Below are positions 29,101 through 38,517 of a stretch of 64,000 nucleotides of DNA, piece after piece. The notes under the pieces were generated by a model. The model saw only the letters and a list, made by a program, of their open reading frames with translations, was not told the DNA's origin and did not search any database. Made by a program: the position numbers and the translations under genes. Position 1 is the stretch's first letter. Every line of letters starts with the position of its first letter. This DNA comes from Nematocida homosporus (Eukaryota > Microsporidia), in contig NW_026250684.1 of the NCBI RefSeq assembly GCF_024244095.1, positions 1 through 64,000 on the forward strand. Direction: 5' to 3'.

Positions 29101-29159
29101 CGTCTTTTAAAGCGATAAATCCTGCTATCAATATGAAGTGTATTCCTCTTCCAGCGCAT
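26154..29159 (-). CDS. APC1: Anaphase-promoting complex subunit 1 (APC1/Cut4-like)
   Basis: This 1001-aa protein fits APC1, the platform subunit of the APC/C ubiquitin ligase. An N-terminal WD40-like part (about 1-250) is followed by a helical region and then PC (proteasome/cyclosome) repeats around 520-800 with Ala/Gly-rich helix pairs (LVGATILGNAFVFKG, MLMWSALALGILYMG). The C-terminus contains DAFQAIRHFYTLSLE, matching the conserved QALRHLYVLA region of APC1. It is about half the length of human APC1. The stop TAA is part of an AATAAA signal (26153-26158). Confidence 0.78.
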   Translation of the reverse strand: MRWKRNTLHIDSRIYRFKRRILKCARINGCIVVVFERLIIFIECTGEIVKHPLGALRTVTFLHNGVLFAEDSSRTLKYMTHPYEPILEVHTFPKQFWLMASSRNWFCVLTGEGQDRSLELFRMRGGETTSIYQMRPEEKLQCVWLKGTRIALVYRTGITIIALQLDKGESLPKFRQETKYTPVSGRVTQAIPIASKHSTVFLVNGCEVVDEDGLVFSFDKHNQDSMNAVVAKTARQQIKSLGKGYVSRHIYRFFKYESKGQEALAYSLPWKDRMEVHRKKAQNPDITLDALFSQCIGRLDKPTLLATAKKLEFYIHIVTKASSLYTPLFAQLHDRLVTDSPRHALLFRILSTKDVPADLYSYELLPYSKKYLERSKNPGYSLIRENQQASEHERESMPCLKSMHTLEDTEFIQSIPERIQNTGAIEECKQLLSGQQVGDFPFNEYDTENRRKKAFIFSVVTSVGRGVFLLGRNAQINIFQVPSMKVFLKKNNHVVAISTLNEWDKLWPSFHFAVAAALSIPNRPFISTVHMDMMGSKSLMCLAGSVFGMGLKDALGIKPLSFSERTTIARSLLLSLSKSYDMVLVGATILGNAFVFKGTANRKFTGIVLFNLRSKEMNSAMLMWSALALGILYMGKNDLFAKQVLIAYMKRKGAIKPREGAKVQYYDKYHRIAAAFSLAYISTGAEDKEYLRLPDRLCEIIVNGLVYMGTRQEKVARLLEESSPSATPIRRFYSALMQVLVMEPSSYAQALQAADGPLTLEEDAYAVAGAIFGHGLLHIPKGGRANSEFVSAIIPLLYRLEKRANVPTVVMDYTLLSVSLALNSTGDLKVLSICKRLLLSLRNVTCLNPIIDFSPFAGEYREQYGMRFGRIQHIKMCLSLLAPGCGYLRVSSTPQAAAFLVSSFYPEYPITPEDQDAFQAIRHFYTLSLEQIQETKERVRNNGMVDSLVASLSAERPETIKTTLDVISTYFEKHQSDALAPNVLEYAIEELYANLLKETPQ

Positions 29160-29505
29160 CTAATAAAAAACACTTGGTGACTAGTATTTGGATTGGGTTA
29201 GTATGGGGTGGTGTGATATGATATGATGTGGTGTGATATGGTGCAGTGTGTTATGATATGATATTATGTGGTGTGATATGATATGGTGTGATGTGGTGTG
29301 ATATGATGTAATTTGTTGTGATGTGGTATGGTATGGTATGATATTATGTGGTGTAGTATAGTGTGATATGGTATGATATTATGTGGTATGGTGTGGTATG
29401 GAGGTATTATATAGAGATAGTGCTAAATTGACTTAGCCCAAATAGATGCTAGTATAGACTGAATACGCGCTAGTTTATTGTAGCTTTGAAGGGGGTGGAT
29501 AGCTG
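29160..29505. repeat. GT-rich microsatellite spacer
   Basis: About 29180-29400 is a degenerate array of GTGTGATATGATATGATG-type units on the plus strand, the purest GT/AT array in the window. TTTATT at 29474-29479 gives AATAAA 26 nt past the DIB1 stop. Confidence 0.65.
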
Positions 29506-30027
29506 CTAGGATGGACGGGGGCGCATGTGTTTGCGGGCGCGCCTTCGGGTGGCAGTGGATGCAGGAATGAGTGGCATTGGCGTGGGGTGTGAGGGTTCAG
29601 GGAGGTCAGATAAATCGGAAACATCGGGGATACAGATAAGGTTTTGTCCTCTAAAGATCCCATGTTGGACATAGATAAGAGCTGAAAGTATATCATTATA
29701 GTCGGTGAGGTGCTCGAGTAAGTGCGTCGGCGGCTTTTTGCCAAAAGCAAGACTAATCGGCTGGCCATTACTGAAGAATACTAAAACATAATTGTGGGTA
29801 GGTAGAAGGCGGTAGCGATTAATAAAGTCAATGGGCATATCTCTAAGTTCGCATGCTAGAATCCTAAAATAGGCTGTGGTTTTTGCCTGGACCATAGCGA
29901 GGTGTCTATCTATGCGCTGGCACAAAGCGGTGCTAGCCGCTCCAAATCGGACGAGCACGATTTTCCTGTCTTGGAGGACCGTTTGGAAGTCTTCTGGACT
30001 GAGTAAGTTGGGGATATGGAAGGACAT
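29506..30027 (-). CDS. DIB1: DIB1/Dim1 (U5 snRNP 15-kDa, thioredoxin-like) family protein
   Basis: The ATG at 30027 gives a 173-aa protein starting MSFHIPNLLSPEDFQ, which matches the M-S-x-x-L-P-x-L start of Dim1. The strand VLVRFGAASTALCQRIDRHL aligns with VVIRFGHDWDPTCMKMDE, then VLVFFSNGQPISLAFG aligns with the MFFFRNKHIMIDLGTG strand. IFRGQNLICIPDVSDLSD matches the family ending. Dim1 is a component of the U5/tri-snRNP that times spliceosome activation. The last 30 residues are a basic Pro/Thr/Arg-rich tail not found in the family. The open frame continues to 30192 inside the LTN1 gene; the start at 30027 leaves 31 bp to the LTN1 stop. Confidence 0.8.
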   Translation of the reverse strand: MSFHIPNLLSPEDFQTVLQDRKIVLVRFGAASTALCQRIDRHLAMVQAKTTAYFRILACELRDMPIDFINRYRLLPTHNYVLVFFSNGQPISLAFGKKPPTHLLEHLTDYNDILSALIYVQHGIFRGQNLICIPDVSDLSDLPEPSHPTPMPLIPASTATRRRARKHMRPRPS

Positions 30028-30058
30028 GCTTGCTTTTTCGGAGGCGCAGTCTTTGCTT

Positions 30059-33000
30059 TTATGATCTGATCTCTGCCCGGCACGTGGGACAAAGATTCTT
30101 GCTTTTCTGAAGCCAGCGACGCAAACAGCTCTGGTGATATTTGTTGCTACAGAACGGGCAAATGGTATCGGGGAACGTCTTAGAGAACTCATCTAGAAGG
30201 AAGAAGCAGATACCACACTCTTCTTCGTCATTAACACTTTGATCGAGTGCAACTTTCCAGAGGGCCATTGCTTCGCCAATTCGGCAGAATTCAGAGAGGA
30301 GCATTTGGATGCGAAGAACAAGGCGCTGGAGTTTCTGCTTCTTTACTCCAATACAGGAGATGATTTTGATCTCGGGGGTAGTAAGTGGATAGTCCTGGGG
30401 AAAGCGGGCGTTGACTTCAAGAACGGATTCTTCAATATGGTACGTTGCTATAATAATATGCGATTGCGCGATGGTTTTGACTTTGAGATTAACACCGGCT
30501 AGAGGTCTTGAAACCTCTTCTTTGATGATAGTACGCGATACTTGGTTAATGAAATGTCGCTGAAGGAGCTGCTTCCGCCTGCTGCTCTGGAAGAAGATTC
30601 GTGTGAGAAGCGGGAAAGATCGGGCAAAAAGAGCAAGCATGTCTAAGTCGCTGGTTTCACTAGCAATTAAGAAGGCTAGCCACTGGCATTCAGAACGAAC
30701 CATGGCTGAGAGTAGAGTACAAATAGCGATACTACGTATTTCATTGCAAATCATTAAGAACACGCGCCATTCAAAAGGACTCATCTGGCGGATGTTAGTA
30801 ATGGCTGGAATATCGAACATAAGATAGAAAACTTCGGAGTCAACTGCGCCTTGCTCTACCTGGGAAATACTGTATAAATTGAAGGCAATATTTGCGTAGT
30901 GATGGGCAATGGCTTGTAGGACTGGATTGTACGCTTGAAGTCTAATGGAAGTAGAAGCTTTGGTCCAGAAAGAGTCGGATTTTAGGGCTAGAGATGCTGG
31001 TTCGGGGTTAGCAGCTAAGTAGGCCTGGAGATGTCTAAGAGTCTGGGTGCTGAGATGCTCAAAAGGCAAAGCAAAAAGAGCGGTGGTTGGTGGTAGGTGC
31101 TGCAAGAGATACGACCGGACTCGTGGTGAGACTTCAGGGAGCAGAGTTGTGATGTAGGTCCAGAGTGAAGACAGATCTAGTGAGCTGGTTGAAGTCTTGT
31201 GGGTGTGGCTGTAAACACGTACGGTGGCAAAAAGAAGAATGTCTCTTTCTTGGCAGTTGGTAACCTTCAGAGACTCTATGGTTTTTGGGATATCGGCTAG
31301 ATCGTCTGTGGCCATAGGCCGACTAAGTAGTAGGTTTAAGTAGAGAGAATAAATTGGCGTAGTTGGTAGTTGTGGGAATTTAGCTGTAATATTAGTGAGG
31401 AGAGCTGGTTCGCGACCGGCTGTAATGGCTTGCCAGAAGAGAAGAGATCGCACAACCCGGCTGAATAGACAAGAGCCTTCAGTGGCCCATTTAGGAGGTG
31501 TGTAAGTAGGTGAAAGATCGGGGAGTGTTTCCTGAATAGATAAAACTTGTCTAATTAGCTGGGCATCTGGATGGCTGGTGGATATTTTGGCTAGGACCTT
31601 GTCCCAGCGATCATAAAGGCCTGGGAAGAGATAGGAGGAATGTTTTTGATCTGGAGTATTGGGAGAGATCGAATCTTCTAAAATAAAGGGGTCGGAAAGG
31701 AGGTCTAAGGTGCCAGCCGCACACTTATTGGCCTCGGCAACCAAGTACTTGTAGAGTGAAGTGGGCTCCAGGGCTTGTCGCTCTAGAAGATAAAGGGCAT
31801 ATTCTGGGGCAATTCCAGCGGCTGGAATGGAGTAGGTTGAGGTGAAAGTCTTGTGGCGGTACTCGGGTTCTTGATAAAGAGTAGAGAGAATAATGAATTC
31901 CAGGGCTGGAGAGATATTGGCTTGGACGACTTCGTAAATACCTTTGCTGATATCTTTGGGGGCATTGGCCAGTCGTTGTACAAGATAAGGATGGAGGGAT
32001 GGAGGCAGAGCGACTAGAATCTCTTCGGGAAAGAGATTGTGTTTAAAGAGCAGATCGATGGTTTGAGTGCTACAAAGACTTGGATGAATAGCAGCTGTAT
32101 AAACCTCTTCTTCAGGTGTTAAGTCGGCATTCTTAAAATACGCGTTGGGAAAGACTCGAATGCTTTCGGCTAGAATACCCTTATTGCGGAGCTGCTGGAT
32201 GGTGAAGGTTTCGGGAATAGTGGGGTCTACTTGGTCAATTGTGTGCCCAAGCGTATCTGCGCGACAAATCTTCTCTTCTGGTGTAAGATGGGTGTAGATA
32301 AGTGGAGATGAAAGGAAGGGCGTGTCTTTGGGTTGGGATTGGAGAATTTTGTTGATCTTTTTGGTCTCATCAAGTTGGTTCAGGTAGGGAAAGTCTTCTT
32401 CTTCAATTTCAAGTGCTTCTAGTGCCGCAATTGGATTAGTGCGAATAATTCGCTTGAGCACAAGATGGCGGTTGGCCGATAAATTTACTAGGTGTGGGAG
32501 CAAAGATGGGTAGATTCGTTTGGCTTGATTGAGAAACTCAGAAAGACCGTTGACTTGCACTAGCTCTTGAAATACTTCAGATTGTACTAATTGTAAGACT
32601 ATCTCTTCTGGAATTTGCCCGATCTCTTGCTCCAGACTACTCAAAGCATACTTGCCTTTGGTTCGTGCCCAGAGAAGCCACTTTAACTGCACAATCTCTT
32701 TGTTTGTGAACTTAGCTAAGGTCTGTACTAGTTGGTGAAGTGCTGGTGTGTCCAGTTGGATATCAGGATGAATTTGGTCTAATTTGCTGAACAACCTTCC
32801 TAGCTGCTCTACGTCTTCGGGCTTACCGCTCTTGCAAATTCGTTCTAGTAAGGCTTGGTCTATCTCGGCCACTCCCAAGTATTTTATCTCAAGCAGCACT
32901 ATGCCGATGTGCTCTTTAATCGTGCACTTCTGTTTCTGTGCGGCTAAAAGAGTAGCTAGGCGCCCGGACTTAGCTAGTCGAGCAATCACTCGCTGCCCTG

Positions 33001-33319
33001 GCTTATCTGGTCTGTTCAAAAAGAGAGTGAGCCATAGATGAACTCTCTCCTCTAACTTATCAAAGGCATTCTTTTGAAGTAGTCCTAGTAAAATGCCTGA
33101 GATAAGTGCTTGTGTTGTCTCTGAGCTATCACGACAAAGTAACGGTAACACATCAAACAAGCACTGTTCAACTGAAAAGATGTCTAAATCTTCCAATTCA
33201 TTCAAAATCCGTTCTAACCCGCTATTTCTAGCAGCAGGGCTTCTTTTCTGTATCTGTGTAAAATATGTTAAGACACGCTTATCAACAGAAGCACCCGTAG
33301 TTTGTTCAAAGGGATTCAT
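30059..33319 (-). CDS. LTN1: Listerin, RING E3 ligase of ribosome quality control
   Basis: This 1086-aa protein fits Ltn1/Listerin, which ubiquitinates nascent chains on stalled 60S subunits. An N-terminal conserved domain is followed by a long HEAT-like helical solenoid. Near the C-terminus an RWD-like segment (ESVLEVNARFPQDYPLTTPE, then ALWKVALDQSV) precedes a RING-CH/variant RING from about residue 1034. The ligands there are C-G-I-C, C-P-F-C, YHQSCL and CPTC. The RWD-RING ending with an ALxLWKxxxD linker is diagnostic. It is shorter than yeast Ltn1 (1562 aa). With RIO1, NOG1 and CBF5 it is one of several ribosome-related genes in the window. Confidence 0.9.
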   Translation of the reverse strand: MNPFEQTTGASVDKRVLTYFTQIQKRSPAARNSGLERILNELEDLDIFSVEQCLFDVLPLLCRDSSETTQALISGILLGLLQKNAFDKLEERVHLWLTLFLNRPDKPGQRVIARLAKSGRLATLLAAQKQKCTIKEHIGIVLLEIKYLGVAEIDQALLERICKSGKPEDVEQLGRLFSKLDQIHPDIQLDTPALHQLVQTLAKFTNKEIVQLKWLLWARTKGKYALSSLEQEIGQIPEEIVLQLVQSEVFQELVQVNGLSEFLNQAKRIYPSLLPHLVNLSANRHLVLKRIIRTNPIAALEALEIEEEDFPYLNQLDETKKINKILQSQPKDTPFLSSPLIYTHLTPEEKICRADTLGHTIDQVDPTIPETFTIQQLRNKGILAESIRVFPNAYFKNADLTPEEEVYTAAIHPSLCSTQTIDLLFKHNLFPEEILVALPPSLHPYLVQRLANAPKDISKGIYEVVQANISPALEFIILSTLYQEPEYRHKTFTSTYSIPAAGIAPEYALYLLERQALEPTSLYKYLVAEANKCAAGTLDLLSDPFILEDSISPNTPDQKHSSYLFPGLYDRWDKVLAKISTSHPDAQLIRQVLSIQETLPDLSPTYTPPKWATEGSCLFSRVVRSLLFWQAITAGREPALLTNITAKFPQLPTTPIYSLYLNLLLSRPMATDDLADIPKTIESLKVTNCQERDILLFATVRVYSHTHKTSTSSLDLSSLWTYITTLLPEVSPRVRSYLLQHLPPTTALFALPFEHLSTQTLRHLQAYLAANPEPASLALKSDSFWTKASTSIRLQAYNPVLQAIAHHYANIAFNLYSISQVEQGAVDSEVFYLMFDIPAITNIRQMSPFEWRVFLMICNEIRSIAICTLLSAMVRSECQWLAFLIASETSDLDMLALFARSFPLLTRIFFQSSRRKQLLQRHFINQVSRTIIKEEVSRPLAGVNLKVKTIAQSHIIIATYHIEESVLEVNARFPQDYPLTTPEIKIISCIGVKKQKLQRLVLRIQMLLSEFCRIGEAMALWKVALDQSVNDEEECGICFFLLDEFSKTFPDTICPFCSNKYHQSCLRRWLQKSKNLCPTCRAEIRS

Positions 33320-33878
33320 ATGCTTAAAAAGAAAAAGAAGCTTTTAATGCTACCAAATTACATATCGGTTTGGGTTGAATTGAATTTAAGTTATTGAGTT
33401 AGAGGTAATATAATGGAATTTAGAGTTTAAAAGTGATTGGCACTTGGTTGTACGTTCATAATTGTGATGAAAAGGTGAGTATACAGGCAAAACACTAATT
33501 AGGATTGTGAGATAGGGTTGGGTTGGTATTTGGATAGTATACGGTTAGTATTGGGTTAGGATTCGAATAGTATTCCAAGATGGACGGGATAGAAAGTGTC
33601 ATGCCCATGGGATGGCTAATATCCATCAGCCAATACATACTCTATTAAAGACAAAGAGACAGGCCGGATTCTCTGTTCTTTATTCATATAGCAGGTAGTA
33701 TTAAGGTGTAATCAAATTGATTGTCAAGAAGGTACAGCGGCATGTGTACTTCCCTTAGATTCATCAACGATTGTGAGAATGATTGCTAGTCCAATCTTTT
33801 AAATCAAGTCAATTTCTTTCAAGTGTCCTATATTAAGTTAGTGTCTAGTTGTGATGATATGGTTTATTAATGTTTGAT
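33320..33878. other. Spacer with GT-rich repeat and a dispersed 15-nt word
   Basis: The right part of the spacer near LTN1 (33360-33560) is GT-rich on the plus strand with TTGGTATTTGGATAGTA-type words. The reverse complement of TGTCTTTAATAGAGT (496-510) is found at 33639-33653. No gene was seen. Confidence 0.4.
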
Positions 33879-36800
33879 TTAAATGACATGCATTTGGTCG
33901 TAGTTATAATAGGCAGTTCTCTCTGTTGAATTAATGGCAGATTTGGCCGTATCTTTAATGGGCAAGTATAAATAAACTCGGTCGTTAAGGAGTGTTCTGG
34001 CTGTGAACCATTCGATACTATCCGTTGGAGTATTAGCAGTGTCCTCGGGAAGAACAATGTTAGATCTGGGAAAGCTGACAAGTGTGCGGACTTTTTCGTA
34101 CACACCCGGCCGTCGACAGAATGGGCATTCCTTCTTGGACATCACATAAGGATTACTCACACAATCGCTACAAAGCGGATGGCCGCACTTAAAATAGAAA
34201 AACGCAGTGATGTGGTTTTCTGGGTCGAATTCCTCTTTTGCAGTTAGATCACCAGGCGGCATATAATGGCTTTTATAACAAACTCGGCATTCGATTGCCG
34301 GCTTGTGCTTATTAATATCATCTATGATCCTTTGTAGGCGTGGATTGGTTTTGGATAAGTCAGGGGTTGGGATTGGGTTTGGTTCGGGGTTTAGTTCGAG
34401 GTTTGGTTCGGACTTAAGGGCATCAACATAGTTGGTATATTTAATCAGGTAAGTCAAGTCTTTGCGCTCCACCATAATAATAGTGGAGTCACCGCCAAGG
34501 ACGTGGCAGGGGTGTGCTAGTAACCCAATGAGCGGGGTTTGTGAATGCTTTTCCATGATTAAGATACTACAGAGCACCTCTAGACCAACGACCCAGTAGT
34601 TACGAGAACTTATCTTTTCCTTTTCATTCGCGGCTATCTGAATGCCTATTATCCGCAAAGTTCTTATCTCTTTAAATCGATAGACTGTCCATCGAATAAT
34701 AGTCACTATACTCGCTTCAGTTAGTATTGGGTTATCACTGAAACACAAGGTCAGCTTCTTGAAACCTTTCTTTAAATCCTGCGACGTATTGGCTGGTACT
34801 TCGTTGGGCCATGCGAGGTAGCTGGGCTGGAAAGCGACAAAGTTAGATTCTAAAGCGGGTAGAGTGACATTATAAAGTGTAAATACGCTCTTGGCCACCA
34901 TGCTAATTTGGTTAGAATCAACAGATGCGCTGGCGAGGTATTCCTCAAACTTCATAGCTAGAAGGTTGATATGGTATTTCACGAGCTCGGATAATATTTC
35001 ACTATACAACCCAAAATCAATAGTAGTTAGCTGCATATACAGTTTGTGTAAGCCGAGGCTGCTAGGTGATTTGGGTGGTTGCGTTACTGTTTCGATGTAA
35101 TTGAACAGGGAAAACTTGCTGTCTAAGAGCGGCTGTTTATAATGCACAACCTCGTCTAATTCAAGAAAGTCATTAACCACAAGTGCAGTGATATTATTAG
35201 ATACAGGATGCGACAGAATTTGGGCTATGGCAAGGTTTTTGAAGTGCTGATTCAGAATGTACACTTTCACTGGGCCAAAAAAGTCGTAGTGTTGGAATAT
35301 CCAATTGATGATTTTCTGATCGACGTTGTCAAGCACCAAGATTTTAATGTTTGGGCGATATTTGGGCCGATCGGGAGTCTTTTTTGTTAAATCGTTCATA
35401 TCAAAGTTAGTGAAGGTATAGTTCTTGTCACAAGCATTCGAGATCTTAAGCTGGAAAACAGAGACACTCTGAAGTAAAGAAAGAAGCCTAATAGCTATAT
35501 AACTCACTGGCTTAGATGACGGGTTATGGCCATTAATATGGATAATCCTGTAGCGTATATTCTGACAGAAGCAGATGTGCCCTTTACGTTGGTACTGCAG
35601 AACCATAAGCATTAGTTCGGGATGGTTGAGTTGAATATTGACTGTTTCTTGAAGCCGCTGGCCGGGATGGCTTAATCTTTGCCCATGGCACATAATGTTT
35701 AGCTCGTGTATCTCAGGCGGGACTGCCGATATGGCTGAAATAGCAGCCCAAAAATCTAAGGTGTGCTGAAAATCAGAGCGGTTGGGGTTATAAGAAATTC
35801 GGGTGTATTTGGTCAAGATTCCAAACTTAGCATAAGATGTAGGGGTGTAGTATTGGACATAATACTCCAGAAGACGACATGGCATTTCAGTTGAGATTTT
35901 GGAAACGACATTGTAAGCCATAATTCGGGGATCAGTTAGTGTTTTTAATTGGCTGATTCCTATCATTTCTTCAAGTGACTCAGGGTTAACGTCAAAGCCG
36001 CGAAGAGTATGGACGTGAATTAAAGTCTTGCTGTAGATTCCGAGATCGAAAATAGTCTTCCATGTCGCATCCAGAGCTATTATAGGATGTTTCTCAATGG
36101 CATCTTCAAGACCCAGTATCGTTAGATTTCTACCGTCTATGTTATCCTCAATGGTGATGCTATTACACCAGTATGGAAGCATTTGAAGAACAGTGAGATC
36201 AAGGGTGTGCATCTTATAGGTCAACGAAAAGCAAAGGGTATAGCCATCGATTAATGGCAATTGACTAATATAAGAGATATGTTTAAACTGGGTGTCCATT
36301 ATTGTGATAGATGAAATTCGCCGCAAAATAGGAATCCCACTATTTATCAACCCCGGAAGATTGTTGTGCATCGTGCTAGAGACCTTAAGACAAACTGCTT
36401 CGTCATAATTAGCGTGGTGTAGTGTGCTTTGAGCTTCTTCCAAACAGGCGGTCCAATCTATGTAATCAGGGCTTGCGTCTTTTTTCAGGTCGGAATCAAA
36501 GCAAACTGACAGGGATGTACAGCACATCATGTTAACAACTCGAGAAAGGATTAGCAGATTATGTTGATAGCATTTGGGGTTTGGGTCTTTATAAACAATA
36601 TAGACATCGGAAGCCTTGAAAATGGCAATCTTTCTTAATGCATTTAAAACTACCTTGGCCGTTTCAACATCAAGATAATAAGACAGTATAAATTTAACCC
36701 GGCTAAAAGAAGCTGTTATCACGCATGTAGGACTGTTTGCTAACGGGTTAGGCGGGCGTATAAATAAAACATCCCCAAGATTATTCCTGGACAATTGCTG

Positions 36801-37160
36801 TGTATTGGGCTCATAAGACGCGATATGCACATTCGTGCACGAACCAGAAATTATGAAGCCAATTGAATTCAAGGCCGTCATTGTTTCATTTGAAATTGAC
36901 AGAACAATCAATTGATTTCCAAAAATCAACTTATCGACCCCAGCTAATAGTGCCAATCCAATACACAGCCCGATACTAATCCAGGACCTAAGCAGTTTAT
37001 AACGGACAGTTTTGGCTGATTGGGTTAGTGCTGGGTTAGTAGCACTGGCATATCTAGGGGTTAATAAGCGTTCATAAGTGCCAAAGCAGTCTAACAAGTA
37101 TGTTGTCTTAATCTTTGTGTAGATATCTGATAGCTTATTCATATGTAAAGATAAAGACAT
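33879..37160 (-). CDS. Membrane-anchored leucine-rich-like protein with C-terminal RING finger
   Basis: This 1093-aa protein has one hydrophobic segment near the N-terminus (about 56-75, LLRSWISIGLCIGLALLAGV). The body is long and irregular, rich in Leu, Ile, Asn and Tyr, and reads like degenerate leucine-rich repeats. A RING finger lies at about 957-1017 (ECRVC, then FYFKCGHPLCSDCV, then CPFC), all C3HC4 ligands present. A 76-residue tail follows. The RING implies E3 ubiquitin ligase activity; the hydrophobic segment implies membrane insertion or export. A second ATG exists at 37142. Large lineage-specific protein families ending in RING fingers have been described in Nematocida (from memory), and this could be similar. 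No orthologue with a known role was recognised. Confidence 0.75.
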   Translation of the reverse strand: MSLSLHMNKLSDIYTKIKTTYLLDCFGTYERLLTPRYASATNPALTQSAKTVRYKLLRSWISIGLCIGLALLAGVDKLIFGNQLIVLSISNETMTALNSIGFIISGSCTNVHIASYEPNTQQLSRNNLGDVLFIRPPNPLANSPTCVITASFSRVKFILSYYLDVETAKVVLNALRKIAIFKASDVYIVYKDPNPKCYQHNLLILSRVVNMMCCTSLSVCFDSDLKKDASPDYIDWTACLEEAQSTLHHANYDEAVCLKVSSTMHNNLPGLINSGIPILRRISSITIMDTQFKHISYISQLPLIDGYTLCFSLTYKMHTLDLTVLQMLPYWCNSITIEDNIDGRNLTILGLEDAIEKHPIIALDATWKTIFDLGIYSKTLIHVHTLRGFDVNPESLEEMIGISQLKTLTDPRIMAYNVVSKISTEMPCRLLEYYVQYYTPTSYAKFGILTKYTRISYNPNRSDFQHTLDFWAAISAISAVPPEIHELNIMCHGQRLSHPGQRLQETVNIQLNHPELMLMVLQYQRKGHICFCQNIRYRIIHINGHNPSSKPVSYIAIRLLSLLQSVSVFQLKISNACDKNYTFTNFDMNDLTKKTPDRPKYRPNIKILVLDNVDQKIINWIFQHYDFFGPVKVYILNQHFKNLAIAQILSHPVSNNITALVVNDFLELDEVVHYKQPLLDSKFSLFNYIETVTQPPKSPSSLGLHKLYMQLTTIDFGLYSEILSELVKYHINLLAMKFEEYLASASVDSNQISMVAKSVFTLYNVTLPALESNFVAFQPSYLAWPNEVPANTSQDLKKGFKKLTLCFSDNPILTEASIVTIIRWTVYRFKEIRTLRIIGIQIAANEKEKISSRNYWVVGLEVLCSILIMEKHSQTPLIGLLAHPCHVLGGDSTIIMVERKDLTYLIKYTNYVDALKSEPNLELNPEPNPIPTPDLSKTNPRLQRIIDDINKHKPAIECRVCYKSHYMPPGDLTAKEEFDPENHITAFFYFKCGHPLCSDCVSNPYVMSKKECPFCRRPGVYEKVRTLVSFPRSNIVLPEDTANTPTDSIEWFTARTLLNDRVYLYLPIKDTAKSAINSTERTAYYNYDQMHVI

Positions 37161-37473
37161 TGGATGTGGGAAGAAAAATAAAGCTATTCAGCTTCTTATC
37201 GTTATCTATTAGATTAGATTAAGTTGGGTTAAGTTGGATTGAGTTAGTATTGGGTTGGATTGAGTTGAGTTGGTTTTGAGTTTGTATATGTGTGGTATAT
37301 GATTGAGTTGGATTGGATTGAGTTTGTATATGATTGAGATTTGGGTTAGTATAGAGCGTGGAGAAAGCTTGAGTACTCAAAAAGCCATAGTCTTCCTGGC
37401 TTACACTTATACCTTGGTATGCGGGCAATCTAACTAAGCAAAGTGCGTTTTTATTAGTGCTTCACTTCTATCG
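37161..37473. repeat. GT-rich telomere-like spacer
   Basis: About 37205-37345 reads AAGTTGGATTGAGTTAGTAT-type repeats on the plus strand, with two copies of GAGTTTGTATATG. No gene seen. Confidence 0.6.
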
Positions 37474-38517
37474 CTACTTCTTGGCCGGCGAGGGATACGC
37501 CTGGGCAATCAGTTCTGGGTATTTCTCGATCTCTTCCCGGACTGGCCGAATGAATTCAATCAAGTATTTGGCGGCAGCTTGCTTCAAATCAGCAGGATGA
37601 ATGAGCCGGTTTTGGAAATCGGCTTCTAGGGACTTCTTGGAGTCGTAGGCGAGCGTGTCCTGGGTCTTGTATCTATCAATAACGAACTTTTCTCCAGCCG
37701 GTAGAGTGGGGAGAATGACATGTCCAATCAGGGATAGAACTCCATTTGGCTCGATGTTGCCTTCCTCACAGAAAGCCTTGGAGATCTTTTTCTTTATCTG
37801 AGCATCCGTATCAGTTAAACCGATCTTAGAACTCTCTTCACTGCTGCTCATTTTACCAGCACCAAGTCCAGGCACCATCGGATTCATTAAGTGGATCCGT
37901 TTGCGGTACCCGAGCATGGGTAAGTACTTCTCAGCATAGATAAAGATCTTCCGCTGGTCAACCCCACCGAATTGAGCATCCACACCCAAATACTCTTCAT
38001 CCAAGGCCTGCATTCCCGGGTAGACTAATCCACTCAAATGAGGATTGTCCGTTTGCTTAACCACTTCGGCTCCAGCTCGCTGGGCATCATGAACAGTCAC
38101 CAAGGTTGATAGTTTATGCGCGTCCATTACGTACTCCTTCTCGAGCTGAAACTCTGTGCCAGCCACAAATCTAATCTTCTCTAGTGGAGCACCAGCCCTT
38201 CTTAGTAAGGCCGTAATTACGACCTTATAGTACGCCGTTCGAGCCTTAACTAGCTCTAGGGGAGCCTTCATGTTATCTAAAACCGCATGCAGATCAGCCA
38301 AAAGAACAGTTACTTCACAACCAGCTGCCAAAAAATCAGCTATCTTCAGCATTGGCACTAAGTATCCAATATGGGGTTTTCCTGTCGTTGCAGTCCCCCA
38401 ATAAACTTTAAGATCCCTTTGGGCAAGAATCTTCTTCAACTCTTCCTGACCAAGAATCTCCTGTAGACCAGCACTAATTAATTCGTACTTCTGTTCTACA
38501 GTGTAATGGTTAGCCAT
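37474..38517 (-). CDS. TYS1: Tyrosyl-tRNA synthetase, cytosolic (class Ic)
   Basis: This 347-aa enzyme charges tRNA-Tyr. The first signature is KPHIGY (47-52, the HIGH motif) and the second is GKMSSSEESS (KMSKS motif). The YWGTATTGKPH and VYPGMQALD segments and the DAQFGGVDQRK tyrosine-binding region match eukaryotic/archaeal TyrRS. The C-terminal EMAP-like domain of animal enzymes is absent, as in fungi. The start lies after a CACCCCGTTTTTTTT tract directly before the ATG. Confidence 0.96.
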   Translation of the reverse strand: MANHYTVEQKYELISAGLQEILGQEELKKILAQRDLKVYWGTATTGKPHIGYLVPMLKIADFLAAGCEVTVLLADLHAVLDNMKAPLELVKARTAYYKVVITALLRRAGAPLEKIRFVAGTEFQLEKEYVMDAHKLSTLVTVHDAQRAGAEVVKQTDNPHLSGLVYPGMQALDEEYLGVDAQFGGVDQRKIFIYAEKYLPMLGYRKRIHLMNPMVPGLGAGKMSSSEESSKIGLTDTDAQIKKKISKAFCEEGNIEPNGVLSLIGHVILPTLPAGEKFVIDRYKTQDTLAYDSKKSLEADFQNRLIHPADLKQAAAKYLIEFIRPVREEIEKYPELIAQAYPSPAKK

